NCBI RefSeq assembly: GCF_001650405.1
Contig: NZ_LWCU01000001.1
Location: 26,310-90,309 of the forward strand
Source: Microbacterium sp. H83
GTDB lineage: Bacteria > Actinomycetota > Actinomycetes > Actinomycetales > Microbacteriaceae
Direction: 5' to 3'
DNA: 64,000 nucleotides
A model generated the notes under the pieces. The model ran no database searches. It saw nothing but the letters and a program-made list of their open reading frames with translations, and was not told where the DNA came from. Made by a program: the position numbers and the translations under genes. This document shows positions 45,200 through 55,132 of this stretch, in pieces. Numbering within the stretch: the first letter of the stretch is position 1; each line of letters begins with the position of its first letter.

Positions 45200-45331
45200 A
45201 TGCCGCGGCACGCACTCCTCCCCGATCCGTCGCGGCGGCTGCGCTTCCGCGAGATGACCCCCGCCGACCATCGCGGATGACCGAGCGCACCCGTGGATCG
45301 TGCGCACGGTCATGGACATGCGCATCCCCTA
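45200..45331 (+). pseudogene. Possible GNAT gene remnant
   Basis: A short frame (MPRHALLPDPSRRLRFREMTPADHRG) resembles the first residues of a GNAT acetyltransferase (RLRFREMTPAD) but stops at once. In another frame AHPWIVRTVMDMRIP reaches a stop at about 45331. It could be a deleted GNAT gene, but the match is short and may be coincidence. Confidence 0.25.
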
Positions 45332-47812
45332 GGAGTGCGTCGCCCGCACCCGCAGATCACGGGCGAGGTGGTCCCGCTGCTCCACGACGATGCGCCGCAA
45401 CGCCGCCGGCGCGGCCTCGTTCTCCGCGATCCACGCGTCGACGGCGTCGAGCGTCTCCGACGCGGGGAAGAGACCGACGACGAGACGCTGCGCCAGCTCA
45501 ATGCTGCGCGTCCGCCAGGCGTCCAGGATCCGCGCGAAGTACTCGGCGTCGAACTCGGAGATGAGATCACGACGCCCGCCCGCGCGGAATCCGGCGATCT
45601 CGGCGTCGAGATGATCGTTGCTCAGGGCGGTGTCGTTCCAGGCGGCGTCCCATGCATCCGCACGGACGCGTGCCACGGGCCGCGACGCGAGGGCCCGTCG
45701 TGCAGCCGTGCGACCGCTTCCCGTGTCGTCGCGCTCGAGCTCCGCGGCGATGTCCTCCGCGTCCGCGTGCCCCGTCGTCGCGAGCGCCGTGAGAAGCTGC
45801 CAGCGCAGATCGGGATCGACGGTCAGCCCCTGCGGCACGTCTCCGTCGAGGAGCGCACGGACATCCTCCCGACGCTGATCGGAGAGCGACGAGGCGGTCG
45901 CGAAGGCCCGAGCCCACGACAGCTGCGCGTCGCTTCCCGCCTCGGACGTCTGCAGAGCCTCCCAGGTGCGCTCCACCCAGTGCCGCTCCTCGTCGGGCCG
46001 TGCCTCGTCGGGCGTGAAGTGCCGCAGCGCATGCACGGCATTCGCGAGGATGCCCGTCAAGAGCCCGATGTTCGACTCGCCCGGCGCATGCGACCGCACG
46101 ACTCCGAGGTAGCGGGTCGCCGACAGCTCGCCGTCGCGGGTGGCGTTCCAGACGGATGACCACACGAGAGCCCTGGCGAGGGGATCCTCGATCGCCGAGA
46201 GCGACTCCTCCACCGTGGTGAGCGACCTCTCGTCGAGGCGGGCCTTCGCGTAGGTGAGGTCGTCGTCGTTGAGGAGGACGAGATCGGCGTCGTCGAGGTC
46301 GATCGGAGTGCGCTCCTCGCGGATGTCGACCTCGATCTGATCCCGTCGCACGACGCGTCCGTACACGAGCTCATAACGGCCGATCCTGAGGCGGTGCGGG
46401 CGTGGATCGCTCTGGACGAGCACGGCCCGGCCTTCGTCATCCCGCTCGACATGCAGCGTCGACAGTCCCGTGGTCTCGAGCCAGGCATCCGCCCATTCCG
46501 ACATGTCCCGTCCGGAGACGGCGCTCAGCTGCACGAGGAAGTCCTCGAGAGTCGTGTTGGCGAAGGCATGCGCCTGGAAGTATCGGCGCGCGCCCTCGAA
46601 GAAGGCGTCGTCGCCGACGAAGGCGACGAGCTGCTTCAGGACCGCAGCGCCCTTGGCGTAGGTGATGCCGTCGAAGTTCAGCTTCGCTGCCTCGAGGTCG
46701 GTGATGTCCGCGACGATCGGGTGCGTGGTCGGAAGCTGGTCCTGCTGATAGGCCCAGGCCTTGCGATTGGCGGCGAAGCGCACCCAGGCGTCGTGGTATC
46801 GCGTCGCGACGGCGGAGGCATGCGATCCCATGTAGTCGGCGAACGACTCCTTGAGCCACAGGTCGTCCCACCATCTCATCGTGACGAGGTCGCCGAACCA
46901 CATGTGCGCCATCTCGTGCAGCACGGTGTTCGCACGGGCGCCGCGCTGGGCGTCGGTCGCCGCCCCGCGCGACAGATACGACTCGGTGAACGTCACGAGG
47001 CCGGGGTTCTCCATCGCGCCGAGGTTGTACTCGGGCACGAAGATCTGGTCGTACTTGCCCCAGGGATACGGATAGGCGAAGGCATCGGTGAAGAAGTCGA
47101 GGCCCTGACGCGTCACCTCCAGGATCTCGTCCGACTCGAGGAACTGCTCGAGCGAACGTCGTGCGAACAGCCCCAGCTCGACGAGCTGGTCGTCGCGTCG
47201 CCACTCACCGCCGATCCGCGCGTACGGTCCCGCGGCCACCGCGGTGATGTAGCTCGAGATCGGGAGGGTCGGCCGGAACTCCACCCGCTGCACGCCCACC
47301 CCGACATCCACATGCTCCGCGGCCTGATTCGAGAGCACCTCCCAGCCCGCGGGCGCGTCGACGACGAACGTGTAGGGGGCCTTGATGTCGGGCTGCTCGA
47401 AGCAGGCCATGACCCGGCGCGAGTCGGCCGGCTCGTACTGCGTGTACAGGTAGGTCAGGTCATCGGCGGGGTCGTGGAACCGGTGCATGCCCTCGCCGGA
47501 GCGGCTGTAGGCGGCGACGGCCTCCACGCGCACGACACTCGTCCCGGACAGCCCGCTCAGCTCGATGCGCGAGCCGTCCCAGACGACCTCCTGCTCGACG
47601 CCGTCCACGGTCACCCTGTCGACGGACTCCCCGATGAAGTCCAGCCAGGTCGAGCCTCCGGTCGACGCGAACTCCAGCGTCGTGATCGACGGGAACCCGG
47701 TGCGCGCACGCTCCGGGGCACCCGTCAGGTCGAGCTCGACGCGGATGCTGCGGACCGACACGGCGGCGGATCTCGCAGCCGTCTCCTCGCGGGTCAGATT
47801 GGCTGTGTCCAT
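45329..47812 (-). CDS. pepN: Aminopeptidase N (M1 metallopeptidase)
   Basis: This zinc aminopeptidase of the M1 family removes N-terminal residues from peptides. The 827-aa protein contains the GAMEN exopeptidase signature (YNLGAMENPGLVTF) and the zinc motif HEMAH with the third ligand Glu 18 residues later in LWLKESFADYMG. The catalytic Tyr region (TYAKGAAVLKQLVAFVG) is present. It ends in the ERAP1-like helical C-terminal domain. CAGGAT lies six bases before the ATG, and the gene may be leaderless. Confidence 0.95.
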   Translation of the reverse strand: MDTANLTREETAARSAAVSVRSIRVELDLTGAPERARTGFPSITTLEFASTGGSTWLDFIGESVDRVTVDGVEQEVVWDGSRIELSGLSGTSVVRVEAVAAYSRSGEGMHRFHDPADDLTYLYTQYEPADSRRVMACFEQPDIKAPYTFVVDAPAGWEVLSNQAAEHVDVGVGVQRVEFRPTLPISSYITAVAAGPYARIGGEWRRDDQLVELGLFARRSLEQFLESDEILEVTRQGLDFFTDAFAYPYPWGKYDQIFVPEYNLGAMENPGLVTFTESYLSRGAATDAQRGARANTVLHEMAHMWFGDLVTMRWWDDLWLKESFADYMGSHASAVATRYHDAWVRFAANRKAWAYQQDQLPTTHPIVADITDLEAAKLNFDGITYAKGAAVLKQLVAFVGDDAFFEGARRYFQAHAFANTTLEDFLVQLSAVSGRDMSEWADAWLETTGLSTLHVERDDEGRAVLVQSDPRPHRLRIGRYELVYGRVVRRDQIEVDIREERTPIDLDDADLVLLNDDDLTYAKARLDERSLTTVEESLSAIEDPLARALVWSSVWNATRDGELSATRYLGVVRSHAPGESNIGLLTGILANAVHALRHFTPDEARPDEERHWVERTWEALQTSEAGSDAQLSWARAFATASSLSDQRREDVRALLDGDVPQGLTVDPDLRWQLLTALATTGHADAEDIAAELERDDTGSGRTAARRALASRPVARVRADAWDAAWNDTALSNDHLDAEIAGFRAGGRRDLISEFDAEYFARILDAWRTRSIELAQRLVVGLFPASETLDAVDAWIAENEAAPAALRRIVVEQRDHLARDLRVRATHS

Positions 47813-47882
47813 GTCTCCATCCTGTCACCCGGTCGTCGACGAGCGTGGCCGGCGGCGGCGGCGCCGCGGTCGCGGACTCGCG

Positions 47883-48842
47883 TCACCCCGCGATGAGCTT
47901 GCGGATCGCGGTCTCCGGCGAGACGGTCAGGTCCAGCATCCGACCGCGCGCGTACAGGCGGAACACGCGCGGGTCGATGTAGCTGTTCCGGGCGACGGCG
48001 ATGGTGTTGCCGAGGGCGGAGGCGGTCGCCTGCACGGCCAGCCGCTCGGCGCGACGCCGCTCGTTCGTCGTCTCGAGCCGCCCGATCCTCGCGAGCGCAT
48101 CGGCCGCGAGGATGGTCCCGTGCAGTGTGCGGAAGTCCTTGGCTGTGAACGCGGATCCTGCGACCTTGCGGAGGTAGTCGTTGACCTCCCCCGAGGTGAG
48201 CCGCACGCGGCGGCGTCCCTTGCGATACGCCAGCAGCGGCGCCTTCGGAGAGCCCACGGCGAACTCCTCGAGCGCCTCCGCGAGGGCGGCGTCCGTGATC
48301 TCGATCGAGGCGAGCTGCCGGCTCTTCGCCGGGAAGCTCAGCGCGACGGTGCTGCCGTCCACGCGCACGTCCCGCCGACGCAGCGTGCTGAGTCCGCGGC
48401 TGCCGTGCTTGACGAGATATCGCTCGGATCCGATTCGGAGCGCAGCGTCGTCGAGCAGGCGGAACGCGACAGCGAGCGCGCGTTCGCGAGTGAGGCCCTG
48501 CTGGTTGATGGCGCGAGTCACCTGGGCGCGCGCCGAAGGCAGTGCGGCCGCGAGCTTCAGGGCGCGGGAGAACTTGCGCTGGTCCCGGCCGGCGCGCCAC
48601 AGCGGGTGGTAGAGATACTGGCGGCGACCGGCGCCGTCGGTGCCCACCGCCTGGATGTGGGCGAGAGGCTCTGCGGCGATCCAGACGTCGGTCCACGCCG
48701 GCGGGATCGCCAGGTCGCGGATGCGCTCCCGGTCGGCCTCGGACACCGACTGATCAGCGGCGTCGAGATAGCGGAAGCCCGATCCCGATCGGATCCTTCG
48801 GAAGCCGGGCTCCTCCCCGGGGACGACTCGTGTCAGTGCCAT
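47883..48842 (-). CDS. DNA topoisomerase IB (eukaryote/poxvirus type)
   Basis: The 319-aa enzyme relaxes supercoils by a 3'-phosphotyrosyl nick. It has the N-terminal topoisomerase IB segment GFRYLDAADQSVSEADRERIRDLAIPPAWTDVWIA. The catalytic core includes the lysine in AGSAFTAKDFRTLHGT. The active-site tyrosine is in NSYIDPRVF near the C-terminus, the bacterial/poxviral arrangement. I chose ATG 48842 behind GAGAGG; the upstream open extension is not conserved and runs into the tRNA-Gln region. Present in scattered Actinobacteria; transfer cannot be judged from this window. Confidence 0.92.
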   Translation of the reverse strand: MALTRVVPGEEPGFRRIRSGSGFRYLDAADQSVSEADRERIRDLAIPPAWTDVWIAAEPLAHIQAVGTDGAGRRQYLYHPLWRAGRDQRKFSRALKLAAALPSARAQVTRAINQQGLTRERALAVAFRLLDDAALRIGSERYLVKHGSRGLSTLRRRDVRVDGSTVALSFPAKSRQLASIEITDAALAEALEEFAVGSPKAPLLAYRKGRRRVRLTSGEVNDYLRKVAGSAFTAKDFRTLHGTILAADALARIGRLETTNERRRAERLAVQATASALGNTIAVARNSYIDPRVFRLYARGRMLDLTVSPETAIRKLIAG

Positions 48843-48988
48843 CAGCGCCTCTCCCGCTCCCCCGCGACTCCGGGGTGCGTGCAGGCTCGAGCATCTCCGG
48901 TCGGAGCGGATACCAGAAGGGTCTGGCGCGGCGCTCGACACACCTGCTAGGCCGTGAGGAGCACCATGGCCGCAGCCCGGCGGGAACA

Positions 48989-49018
48989 AGAAAACCCGCG
49001 GTGATCCGCGGGTTTTTT
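48989..49018 (-). terminator. Terminator after tRNA-Gln
   Basis: AAAACCCGCGG (48991-49001) and CCGCGGGTTTT (49006-49016) form a perfect 11-bp stem around TGAT. The minus-strand copy ends in TTTTCTT, which gives the tRNA-Gln transcript an efficient stop; the plus strand also has a run of T. Confidence 0.9.
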
Positions 49019-49022
49019 CTTG

Positions 49023-49094
49023 CTGGGGTACCTGGACTCGAACCAAGAACAACGGAACCAGAAACCGCCGTGTTGCCAATTACACCATACCCCA
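49023..49094 (-). tRNA. tRNA-Gln, anticodon CUG
   Basis: A 72-nt cloverleaf lies on the minus strand: acceptor TGGGGTA paired with TACCCCA, D arm TGGTGTAATTGGCAACA, anticodon loop TTCTGGT (CTG at 34-36) and T arm CTTGGTTCGAGTCCAGG. CCA is not encoded. The anticodon stem GCGGT/TCCGT has a T-T mismatch at its loop end, where an A-T pair would be expected. It lies 98 bp from the gltX stop. Confidence 0.93.
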
Positions 49095-49126
49095 AGGGCG
49101 AGACCGGAGTTCCGCACCGAGAGTCA

Positions 49127-49156
49127 AGCCTACCCGAGCGGCGACGGGAATGCCAA
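49127..49156 (-). promoter_or_regulatory. Promoter of tRNA-Gln
   Basis: TTGGCA (49156-49151) and TAGGCT (49132-49127) are separated by 18 bp on the minus strand, 32 nt from the tRNA 5' end. The -10 is the same hexamer used by several leaderless genes here. Confidence 0.65.
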
Positions 49157-49191
49157 AACGACCGGCACTCGCTCGCCGCCCGGGCGCGCCA

Positions 49192-50697
49192 TCATCGAGC
49201 GAGGAACTCCGAGAGGGCTCGCAGCCGGCGGAGCGACTCGTCCTTGCCGAGCAGCTCCATGGACTCGAACAGCGGCGGCGAGATGCGACGGCCGGTGATC
49301 GCGACGCGCGGCGGACCGTAGGCCACTCGCGGCTTGAGCTCGAGTCCGTCGACGAGCGCCGCAGCGAGAGCCTCCTGCACGTTCGCGGGAGTGAAGTCCG
49401 TCACGGGCTCGAGCGCCGCGACGCAGGCGTCCAGGACCTCGGCGGCGGTGGCGGGAAGGCCCTTCAGCGCATCCGCGTCGTACGACACCTCGTCGGTGAA
49501 CAGGAAGCCGACCATCCCGGGAACATCGCCGAGCATCTGCACGCGCTCCTGCACGAGCGGCGCGACGCGGAAGGCGAGCACGAGCTGCTCGTGCGACGGC
49601 TCGTCGAACAGCCCGGCAGCCGCGAGGTACGGAATCGTGCGCTCGGCGAAGTCCTTCTCCCCCAGCATGCGGATGTGATCGCCGTTGATCGACTCGGCCT
49701 TCTTCTGGTCGAAGCGGGCCGGGTTGGGGTTGACGTTCACGATGTCGAACGCAGCGGTGAACTCCTCGAGCGAGAACACGTCGCGATCGGGACCGATCGA
49801 CCAGCCGAGCAGGGCGAGGTAGTTGAGCAGTCCTTCGTGGATGAAGCCCCGTTCGCGGTGCAGGAAGAGATCGGCCTGCGGGTCGCGCTTGGAGAGCTTC
49901 TTCGTGCCCGTCTCCCCCAGCACGAGCGGCATGTGCGCGAAACGCGGGACGAACGTCGTGACGCCCGCATCGATGAGAGCCGCGTACAGGGCGAGCTGAC
50001 GAGCCGTCGACGGCATGAGGTCCTCGCCACGGAGCACGTGCGTGATGCCCATCAGAGCGTCATCGACCGGGTTCACGAACGTGTACAGCGGGATGCCGTT
50101 CGGGCGGACCACGACGAAGTCGGGGAAGGACCCCGCGGGGAACGTCACCTCGCCGCGGATGAGGTCCTCGTACGTGACATCCTCGTCGGGGACGCGCAGA
50201 CGCAGCGCCGGCTGACGCCCTTCGGCGCGGAACGCGGCCTTCTGCTCCTCGGTGAGACCGCGGTCGAAGTTGTCGTACCCGAGCTGCTTGGCACGCCCGG
50301 CCGCCTCGTTGCGGGCGTCGATCTCCTCGGCCGTGGAGTAGCTCTCGTAGAGCGCCCCGGTGGCCAGCAGCCTGTCGATCACGCCGCGGTAGATGTCGTG
50401 GCGCTCGGACTGCCGGTACGGCGCGTGCGGTCCCCCGACCTCCACGCCCTCGTCCCAGTCGATCTTGAGCCAGGTGAGCGCGTCGACCAGCTGACGGAAG
50501 CTCTCCTCGCTGTCGCGGGCGGCGTCGGTGTCCTCGATGCGGAACACCATCTTCCCGCCGGTGTGACGGGCGTAGGCCCAGTTGAACAGTGCCGTGCGGA
50601 CCATGCCGACGTGCGGCAGACCCGTCGGCGAGGGGCAGAAGCGGACGCGGACGTCGGCACCACTGGCAGTCGTGGTGAGAGGGTGAGGAGTAGCCAT
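49192..50697 (-). CDS. gltX: Glutamyl-tRNA synthetase
   Basis: This class I synthetase charges tRNA-Glu and, in organisms that use the amidotransferase route, probably also tRNA-Gln. The 501-aa protein has the HIGH-type motif as [19 protein letters not shown] and the KMSKS-type motif as [33 protein letters not shown] matches the GluRS family. TAGAAT lies nine bases before the ATG, inside the end of the MFS gene, so it probably has its own near-leaderless promoter. Both tRNA-Glu and tRNA-Gln genes lie within the window. Confidence 0.95.
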   Translation of the reverse strand: MATPHPLTTTASGADVRVRFCPSPTGLPHVGMVRTALFNWAYARHTGGKMVFRIEDTDAARDSEESFRQLVDALTWLKIDWDEGVEVGGPHAPYRQSERHDIYRGVIDRLLATGALYESYSTAEEIDARNEAAGRAKQLGYDNFDRGLTEEQKAAFRAEGRQPALRLRVPDEDVTYEDLIRGEVTFPAGSFPDFVVVRPNGIPLYTFVNPVDDALMGITHVLRGEDLMPSTARQLALYAALIDAGVTTFVPRFAHMPLVLGETGTKKLSKRDPQADLFLHRERGFIHEGLLNYLALLGWSIGPDRDVFSLEEFTAAFDIVNVNPNPARFDQKKAESINGDHIRMLGEKDFAERTIPYLAAAGLFDEPSHEQLVLAFRVAPLVQERVQMLGDVPGMVGFLFTDEVSYDADALKGLPATAAEVLDACVAALEPVTDFTPANVQEALAAALVDGLELKPRVAYGPPRVAITGRRISPPLFESMELLGKDESLRRLRALSEFLAR

Positions 50698-50709
50698 AGC
50701 CCTTCGATT

Positions 50710-51990
50710 CTACGGCGCGAGCGTGCGCGTCCCCGAGCGGTCCCGCATGGCGAGCGGCGACAGGACGACGATCACGAGGACGATCACCGATGCGGCGACA
50801 CCGAGCCCGGCGTACTGGAAGGTCGAGAGCACCACGCCCGCCAGGACCGCGCCCGCCGCGGCCGACAGGCTCATGAGCGAGTCGCTGCGTCCCTGTCGAC
50901 GCGTCCGGAGCTCCGGGGCGCTCGACTCGGTGAGCAGTGCCGCGCCGGCGACCGTCGCCGCGCTCCATCCCAGTCCGAGGAGGATCAGGGCGACGATGAC
51001 GCCCCACTCGGAGTCGTTCTCGAAGACCGCGAACGCGAGAGCTCCGCCCAGCAGAGCCTGACCGAGCAGAACCACCCGCAGCCGACCCCAGCGATCCGCG
51101 AGGATGCCGAACAGCGGCGAGAGCGCGTACATGCCGCCGACGTGCAGCGCGATCGTGATGCCGACGAGAGCCGAGACGTCGGCCGGCGTCGGCGCCATGC
51201 CGTCCGCGCCGTGGGCCATCTGCGCCAGGTGCACCGGCGTCATCGCCATGACCGACGCCATCACCACGTGCGAACCGGCGATGGCAAAGATGGCGTATCG
51301 CGCGACGCGGGGGCGGTCGACGGCCGACGCGCCGGTCGCCGCTGCCGCCGACGACGCGAGTCGCTGCGCGGTCAGGAGCGGATCGGGGCGGAGCGCGATG
51401 AGATACAGGATCAGGGCCGCGCACTGGGCGACGAAGGAGAACGCGTAGGAGCCGGTCTGCGGCGGCATGCCGATCGCGGCACCCACCACCTCTCCCGGCC
51501 CGAGGAGCAGGGGCCCGGCCACGCCGCCCAGCGTCGTCGCCCACACGACGATCGAGAGATCGCGGCCGCGGTGCTCTGCCGCAGCGAGATCGGTCGCGGC
51601 GAATCGCGACTGCAGGTTGCCGGCGTTGCCCGCGCCGATGAGAAGGATGCCGACGAGCAGCAGCGGGAAGAGTCGCACCGAGGCCGCGAGGATCACGATC
51701 GAGATGCCGACGAGCGCGAAGGTGTTCCCGAGGGTGAGAGCGCGGCGTCGTCCGAGCTTCGCGGCCAGGCGTGCGAGCGGGATCGCGCACAGCGCGGCGC
51801 CGAGGGTGACGGATGCCGTCGCCAGTCCCGACAGTGCGTCGCTGCCCGAGAGATCGGCTGCCAGGAGGGCGCCCAGCGAGACCGTCGCTCCGAAGGCGAT
51901 GCCGCCCAGCACTTGACCGAGCGACAGGACGAGGACCGTCCGCCGCTGCACGGCCGCCCGGTGCGCGCTCGTCAGCGGGAGCTCGGTCAT
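50710..51990 (-). CDS. MFS transporter
   Basis: The 426-aa protein has about twelve membrane segments. The N-terminal [34 protein letters not shown] and the loop [16 protein letters not shown] (cytoplasmic loop 2-3 signature) are typical of MFS drug or metabolite exporters. A basic central loop precedes the second half. The substrate cannot be read. Its ATG overlaps the FAH-family hydrolase stop by four bases, and it ends 12 bp before gltX. Confidence 0.88.
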   Translation of the reverse strand: MTELPLTSAHRAAVQRRTVLVLSLGQVLGGIAFGATVSLGALLAADLSGSDALSGLATASVTLGAALCAIPLARLAAKLGRRRALTLGNTFALVGISIVILAASVRLFPLLLVGILLIGAGNAGNLQSRFAATDLAAAEHRGRDLSIVVWATTLGGVAGPLLLGPGEVVGAAIGMPPQTGSYAFSFVAQCAALILYLIALRPDPLLTAQRLASSAAAATGASAVDRPRVARYAIFAIAGSHVVMASVMAMTPVHLAQMAHGADGMAPTPADVSALVGITIALHVGGMYALSPLFGILADRWGRLRVVLLGQALLGGALAFAVFENDSEWGVIVALILLGLGWSAATVAGAALLTESSAPELRTRRQGRSDSLMSLSAAAGAVLAGVVLSTFQYAGLGVAASVIVLVIVVLSPLAMRDRSGTRTLAP

Positions 51991-52763
51991 GAAGGGCGAG
52001 GCGCGTCGCGCACGGAGTTGCGCAGGATGCCGAGGCCGGTGATCTCGACCTCGACCGTGTCCCCCGCGCCGAACGGGCCGACGCCCGCCGGAGTCCCGGT
52101 GAGGATCACGTCGCCGGGCAGCAGGGTGAAGACGGCGGAGGCGTGCGCGATGATGTCCGCCACGGAGTGGATCATGTCGCTCAGCGGCGCCTTCTGCCGC
52201 ACCTCACCGTTGACCCGCGTCTCGAGCGTCGCGGTCGCGGGGTCGAAATCCGTGTTGATCGTCGGGCCGAGCGGGCAGAAGGTGTCGAACCCCTTCGCCC
52301 GCGTCCACTGGCCGTCCTTGCGCTGGAGGTCCCGCGCCGTGACGTCGTTGGCTATCGTGTAGCCGAGCACGTGATCGAGTGCGTCGTCCGCAGCGACGTT
52401 CTTCGCCACACGGCCGATCACGACGGCCAGCTCTCCCTCGAACTCCGTCTGCTCGGACACAGCGGGACGGACGATCGCGTCGCCGGGCCCGATCACCGAG
52501 GTGTTGGGCTTGAGGAAGAGCAGCGGCTCCTCGGGAGCCACTCCCCCCATCTCCGCCGCGTGGTCGTGATAGTTCTTGCCGACGCAGACGATCTTGGACC
52601 GCGGGATCACGGGAGCGAGGATCACCGCATCCGCGATCGGCACTCGATCGCCCGTCGTCTCGTATCCCGCGAAGAGCGGATCGCCCGCGAGGACGACGAG
52701 GTCGGTGTCGTCGACGATCCCGAAGAGGATGGCGTCGTCATGGCTGAATCGGGCGATCTTCAT
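51987..52763 (-). CDS. Fumarylacetoacetate hydrolase-family enzyme
   Basis: The 258-aa product belongs to the FAH superfamily. The metal-binding pattern is visible in [47 protein letters not shown] and [19 protein letters not shown]. Family members include 2-keto-4-pentenoate hydratases, fumarylpyruvate hydrolases and oxaloacetate decarboxylases; which one cannot be told from sequence. TAGGCT plus six bases precede the ATG (leaderless). It forms an operon with the MFS gene. Confidence 0.88.
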   Translation of the reverse strand: MKIARFSHDDAILFGIVDDTDLVVLAGDPLFAGYETTGDRVPIADAVILAPVIPRSKIVCVGKNYHDHAAEMGGVAPEEPLLFLKPNTSVIGPGDAIVRPAVSEQTEFEGELAVVIGRVAKNVAADDALDHVLGYTIANDVTARDLQRKDGQWTRAKGFDTFCPLGPTINTDFDPATATLETRVNGEVRQKAPLSDMIHSVADIIAHASAVFTLLPGDVILTGTPAGVGPFGAGDTVEVEITGLGILRNSVRDAPRPS

Positions 52764-52793
52764 GCGTCCAGCCTAGCCAGCACGACCGACGAC

Positions 52794-52827
52794 GAGACCC
52801 CGCCTCGTGGTCGCGAGGCGGGGTCTC
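52794..52827. terminator. Hairpin between ilvE and the FAH gene
   Basis: GAGACCCCGCCTCG and CGAGGCGGGGTCTC form a perfect 14-bp stem with a six-base loop. It lies just after the ilvE stop on the minus strand and before the FAH-gene promoter. No T tract is visible, but the stem is very stable. Confidence 0.75.
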
Positions 52828-52858
52828 GGACGTCGGGGACCTCTGTGGGTGTGGACGC

Positions 52859-53959
52859 TCAGGCGTCGAGGCGCACGAGCCAGCCGTGCTTGTCCTCACG
52901 GCGGCCGTACTGGATGTCCGTCAGTTCCTCTCGCAGCGACAGCGCCAGATCGCCGAGCGGCTGCGGCTCGTCGAAGCCGTCGCCCACGAGCGCACCGATC
53001 GGAGTGACGACGGCGGCGGTGCCGCACGCGAACACCTCGACGATGTCGCCGGAGGCCACGCCCTCACGCCACTCGTCGATGGAGATCGGCCGCTTCTCGA
53101 CCGTGTATCCGCGGTCTTCCGCGAGCTGCAGCAGCGAGTCGCGCGTGATGCCCTCGAGGATGCTGTCGGACTCGGGTGTGACGATGCGGCCGTCCTTGAA
53201 CACGAACACCACGTTCATGCCGCCGAGTTCCTCGACGTCGCGGTTCTCGTTCAGGAACACGACCTGGTCGCATCCCTTCTCGGCGGCGAGGGCCTGCGGG
53301 AGCAGGCTCGAGGCGTAGTTGCCTCCGGTCTTCGCCTTCCCGGTGCCGCCGCGTCCGGCGCGCGAGTGGTCCTCCGACAGCCAGATGCGCACGGGCTTCA
53401 CCCCGCCCGAGAAGTAGGCCCCGGCCGGGCTGGCGATCACGTAGTAGGCGACCTTCTGCGCGGCGCGCACGCCGAGGAACGCCTCCTTGGCGAACATGAA
53501 GGGACGCAGGTAGAGGCTCTGATCCGCGCCGGACGGCACCCAACGACCGTCCACGGCGATGAGCTCGCGCAGCGACTGGATGAAGTACTCGGTCGGCAGC
53601 TCCGGGAGCGCCAGACGGCGGGCGCTCGCCTGCATGCGCGCGGCGTTGCGGTCGGGACGGAAGGTGTGGATCGATCCGTCTGCGTGGCGGTACGCCTTGA
53701 TCCCCTCGAAGATCTCCTGGGCGTAGTGCAGCACGGCGGCCGCGGGGTCGAGCGGGATGGGACCGTAGGGCTGGACGCGCGGGCGGTGCCAGCCGCCCTT
53801 CGCAGACCAGCAGATGTCGACCATGTGGTCGGTGAAGACCACGCCGAAGCCCGGGCTCTCGTGGACCTCCGCCAGTCGCGCGGGGGTCGCGGCGGTGAGG
53901 TTCTTGGTCACAGCGAAAGCCAGCGGGGCCACGCCGGCCTCTGCGTCGATCGTCGTCAT
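52859..53959 (-). CDS. ilvE: Branched-chain amino-acid aminotransferase
   Basis: IlvE transfers the amino group for the last step of leucine, isoleucine and valine synthesis. The 366-aa PLP enzyme of fold type IV shows GWHRPRVQPYGPIPLDPAAAVLHYAQEIFEGIKAY. The catalytic lysine lies in KAKTGGNYASSLLPQ, and later EELGGMNVVFVFKDG and SILEGITRDSLLQLA follow. GGATGAAGAG precedes ATG 53959. It lies 61 nt downstream of leuB, probably in one transcript, and ends at a strong hairpin. Confidence 0.95.
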   Translation of the reverse strand: MTTIDAEAGVAPLAFAVTKNLTAATPARLAEVHESPGFGVVFTDHMVDICWSAKGGWHRPRVQPYGPIPLDPAAAVLHYAQEIFEGIKAYRHADGSIHTFRPDRNAARMQASARRLALPELPTEYFIQSLRELIAVDGRWVPSGADQSLYLRPFMFAKEAFLGVRAAQKVAYYVIASPAGAYFSGGVKPVRIWLSEDHSRAGRGGTGKAKTGGNYASSLLPQALAAEKGCDQVVFLNENRDVEELGGMNVVFVFKDGRIVTPESDSILEGITRDSLLQLAEDRGYTVEKRPISIDEWREGVASGDIVEVFACGTAAVVTPIGALVGDGFDEPQPLGDLALSLREELTDIQYGRREDKHGWLVRLDA

Positions 53960-54020
53960 CTCTTCATCCGTTCCTTGTGGGTGGGCGCATCGTAGCGCCG
54001 CTTCAGCCTACGCCTGCCGC

Positions 54021-55064
54021 TCAGAGACGCGCGGCGATCGCGGAGCCGATCTCCGCGGTCGTGCGAGCGCCCGAACGGGCGGCGATGTCGGCCTCGACGG
54101 CGGCGCTCACGCGAGCGGATTCCGCCGAGAGACCGAGGTGGTCGAGCAGCAGGGCGATCGAGAGGATCGCGGCGGTCGGATCGGCCTTCTGCTGCCCCGC
54201 GATGTCCGGCGCCGAGCCGTGGACGGGCTCGAACATCGACGGGAAGGTGCCATCGGGATTGATGTTTCCGGAGGCTGCGAGTCCGATGCCGCCGGTGACG
54301 GCTCCCGCGAGGTCTGTGAGGATGTCGCCGAAGAGGTTGTCGGTGACGATCACGTCGAAGCGTGAGGGTTCGGTGACGAGGAAGATCGTCGCCGCATCGA
54401 CGTGCAGGTAGTCTACCGCCACGTCGGGATAGTCCGACGCGACCTCGTTCACGATTCGCTGCCAGATCGCGCCCGCGTGCACGAGCACGTTCGTCTTGTG
54501 GACGAGCGTGACCTTCTTGGACCGTCGCTCGGCGAGGTCGAAGGCGTAGCGGACGACGCGCTCCACGCCGAAGGCGGTGTTGACGGAGGTCTCGTTGGCG
54601 ATCTCGTGCGGCGTGCCGGCGCGGATCGCTCCGCCGTTGCCCACGTACGGCCCTTCAGTCCCCTCGCGCACGACGATGAAGTCGATGTCCCCGGGATCCG
54701 CGAGCGGCCCCGGAGCTCCGATGAAGAGCTTCGACGGGCGGAGGTTGACGTAGTGGTCCAGCGTGAATCGGAGGCGCAGGAGCAGCCCTCGCTCGATGTT
54801 CGCGTCCTTCAGCCGAGGGTCGCCGGGCGTGCCGCCGACCGCCCCGAGGAGGATCGCGTCGTGCTCGGAGATGGCCCGCAGGTCGTCGTCGGTCAGGGTG
54901 TCGCCGGTCTCGAGGTACCGGGCAGCGCCGAGGGAGAACCGCGTCTTGTCGAAGGTCACGTCGCTCTGGGCGGTGACGGCGTCGAGGACCCTCTCGGCCT
55001 CCGCGACGACCTCGGGACCGATGCCGTCACCCGGGATGACGGCCAGCTTCACGACACGCGACAT
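54021..55064 (-). CDS. leuB: 3-isopropylmalate dehydrogenase
   Basis: LeuB oxidatively decarboxylates 3-isopropylmalate with NAD, the third dedicated step of leucine synthesis. The 347-aa protein has [33 protein letters not shown], the substrate-lysine strand [10 protein letters not shown], and [19 protein letters not shown] with the C-terminal [19 protein letters not shown] lies before ATG 55064; the frame is open upstream but without similarity. It probably heads leuB-ilvE. Confidence 0.95.
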   Translation of the reverse strand: MSRVVKLAVIPGDGIGPEVVAEAERVLDAVTAQSDVTFDKTRFSLGAARYLETGDTLTDDDLRAISEHDAILLGAVGGTPGDPRLKDANIERGLLLRLRFTLDHYVNLRPSKLFIGAPGPLADPGDIDFIVVREGTEGPYVGNGGAIRAGTPHEIANETSVNTAFGVERVVRYAFDLAERRSKKVTLVHKTNVLVHAGAIWQRIVNEVASDYPDVAVDYLHVDAATIFLVTEPSRFDVIVTDNLFGDILTDLAGAVTGGIGLAASGNINPDGTFPSMFEPVHGSAPDIAGQQKADPTAAILSIALLLDHLGLSAESARVSAAVEADIAARSGARTTAEIGSAIAARL

Positions 55065-55083
55065 GACACTCCTTGCACGGGAT

Positions 55084-55118
55084 GGACCGGCCGTCGCCCG
55101 CGACGGACGGGCCGGTCC
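55084..55118 (-). terminator. Hairpin between leuB and the drug-efflux gene
   Basis: GGACCGGCC and GGCCGGTCC form a 9-bp stem, with GTCG/CGAC pairing inside. It lies downstream of the MFS gene on the minus strand and upstream of leuB. No clear T tract. Confidence 0.5.
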
Positions 55119-55132
55119 TCCCAGCGTACTGC

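Noticed and set aside
48965..49003. 12-codon ORF with GAGGAG upstream, ending in the tRNA-Gln terminator
   Set aside because: Too short, overlaps the terminator stem, and has no downstream gene on the same strand to regulate.
49150..52362. Open frame of over 1000 codons on the plus strand opposite gltX, the MFS gene and the FAH gene
   Set aside because: Antisense to three well-supported genes and of biased composition; it arises from GC-rich codon positions.
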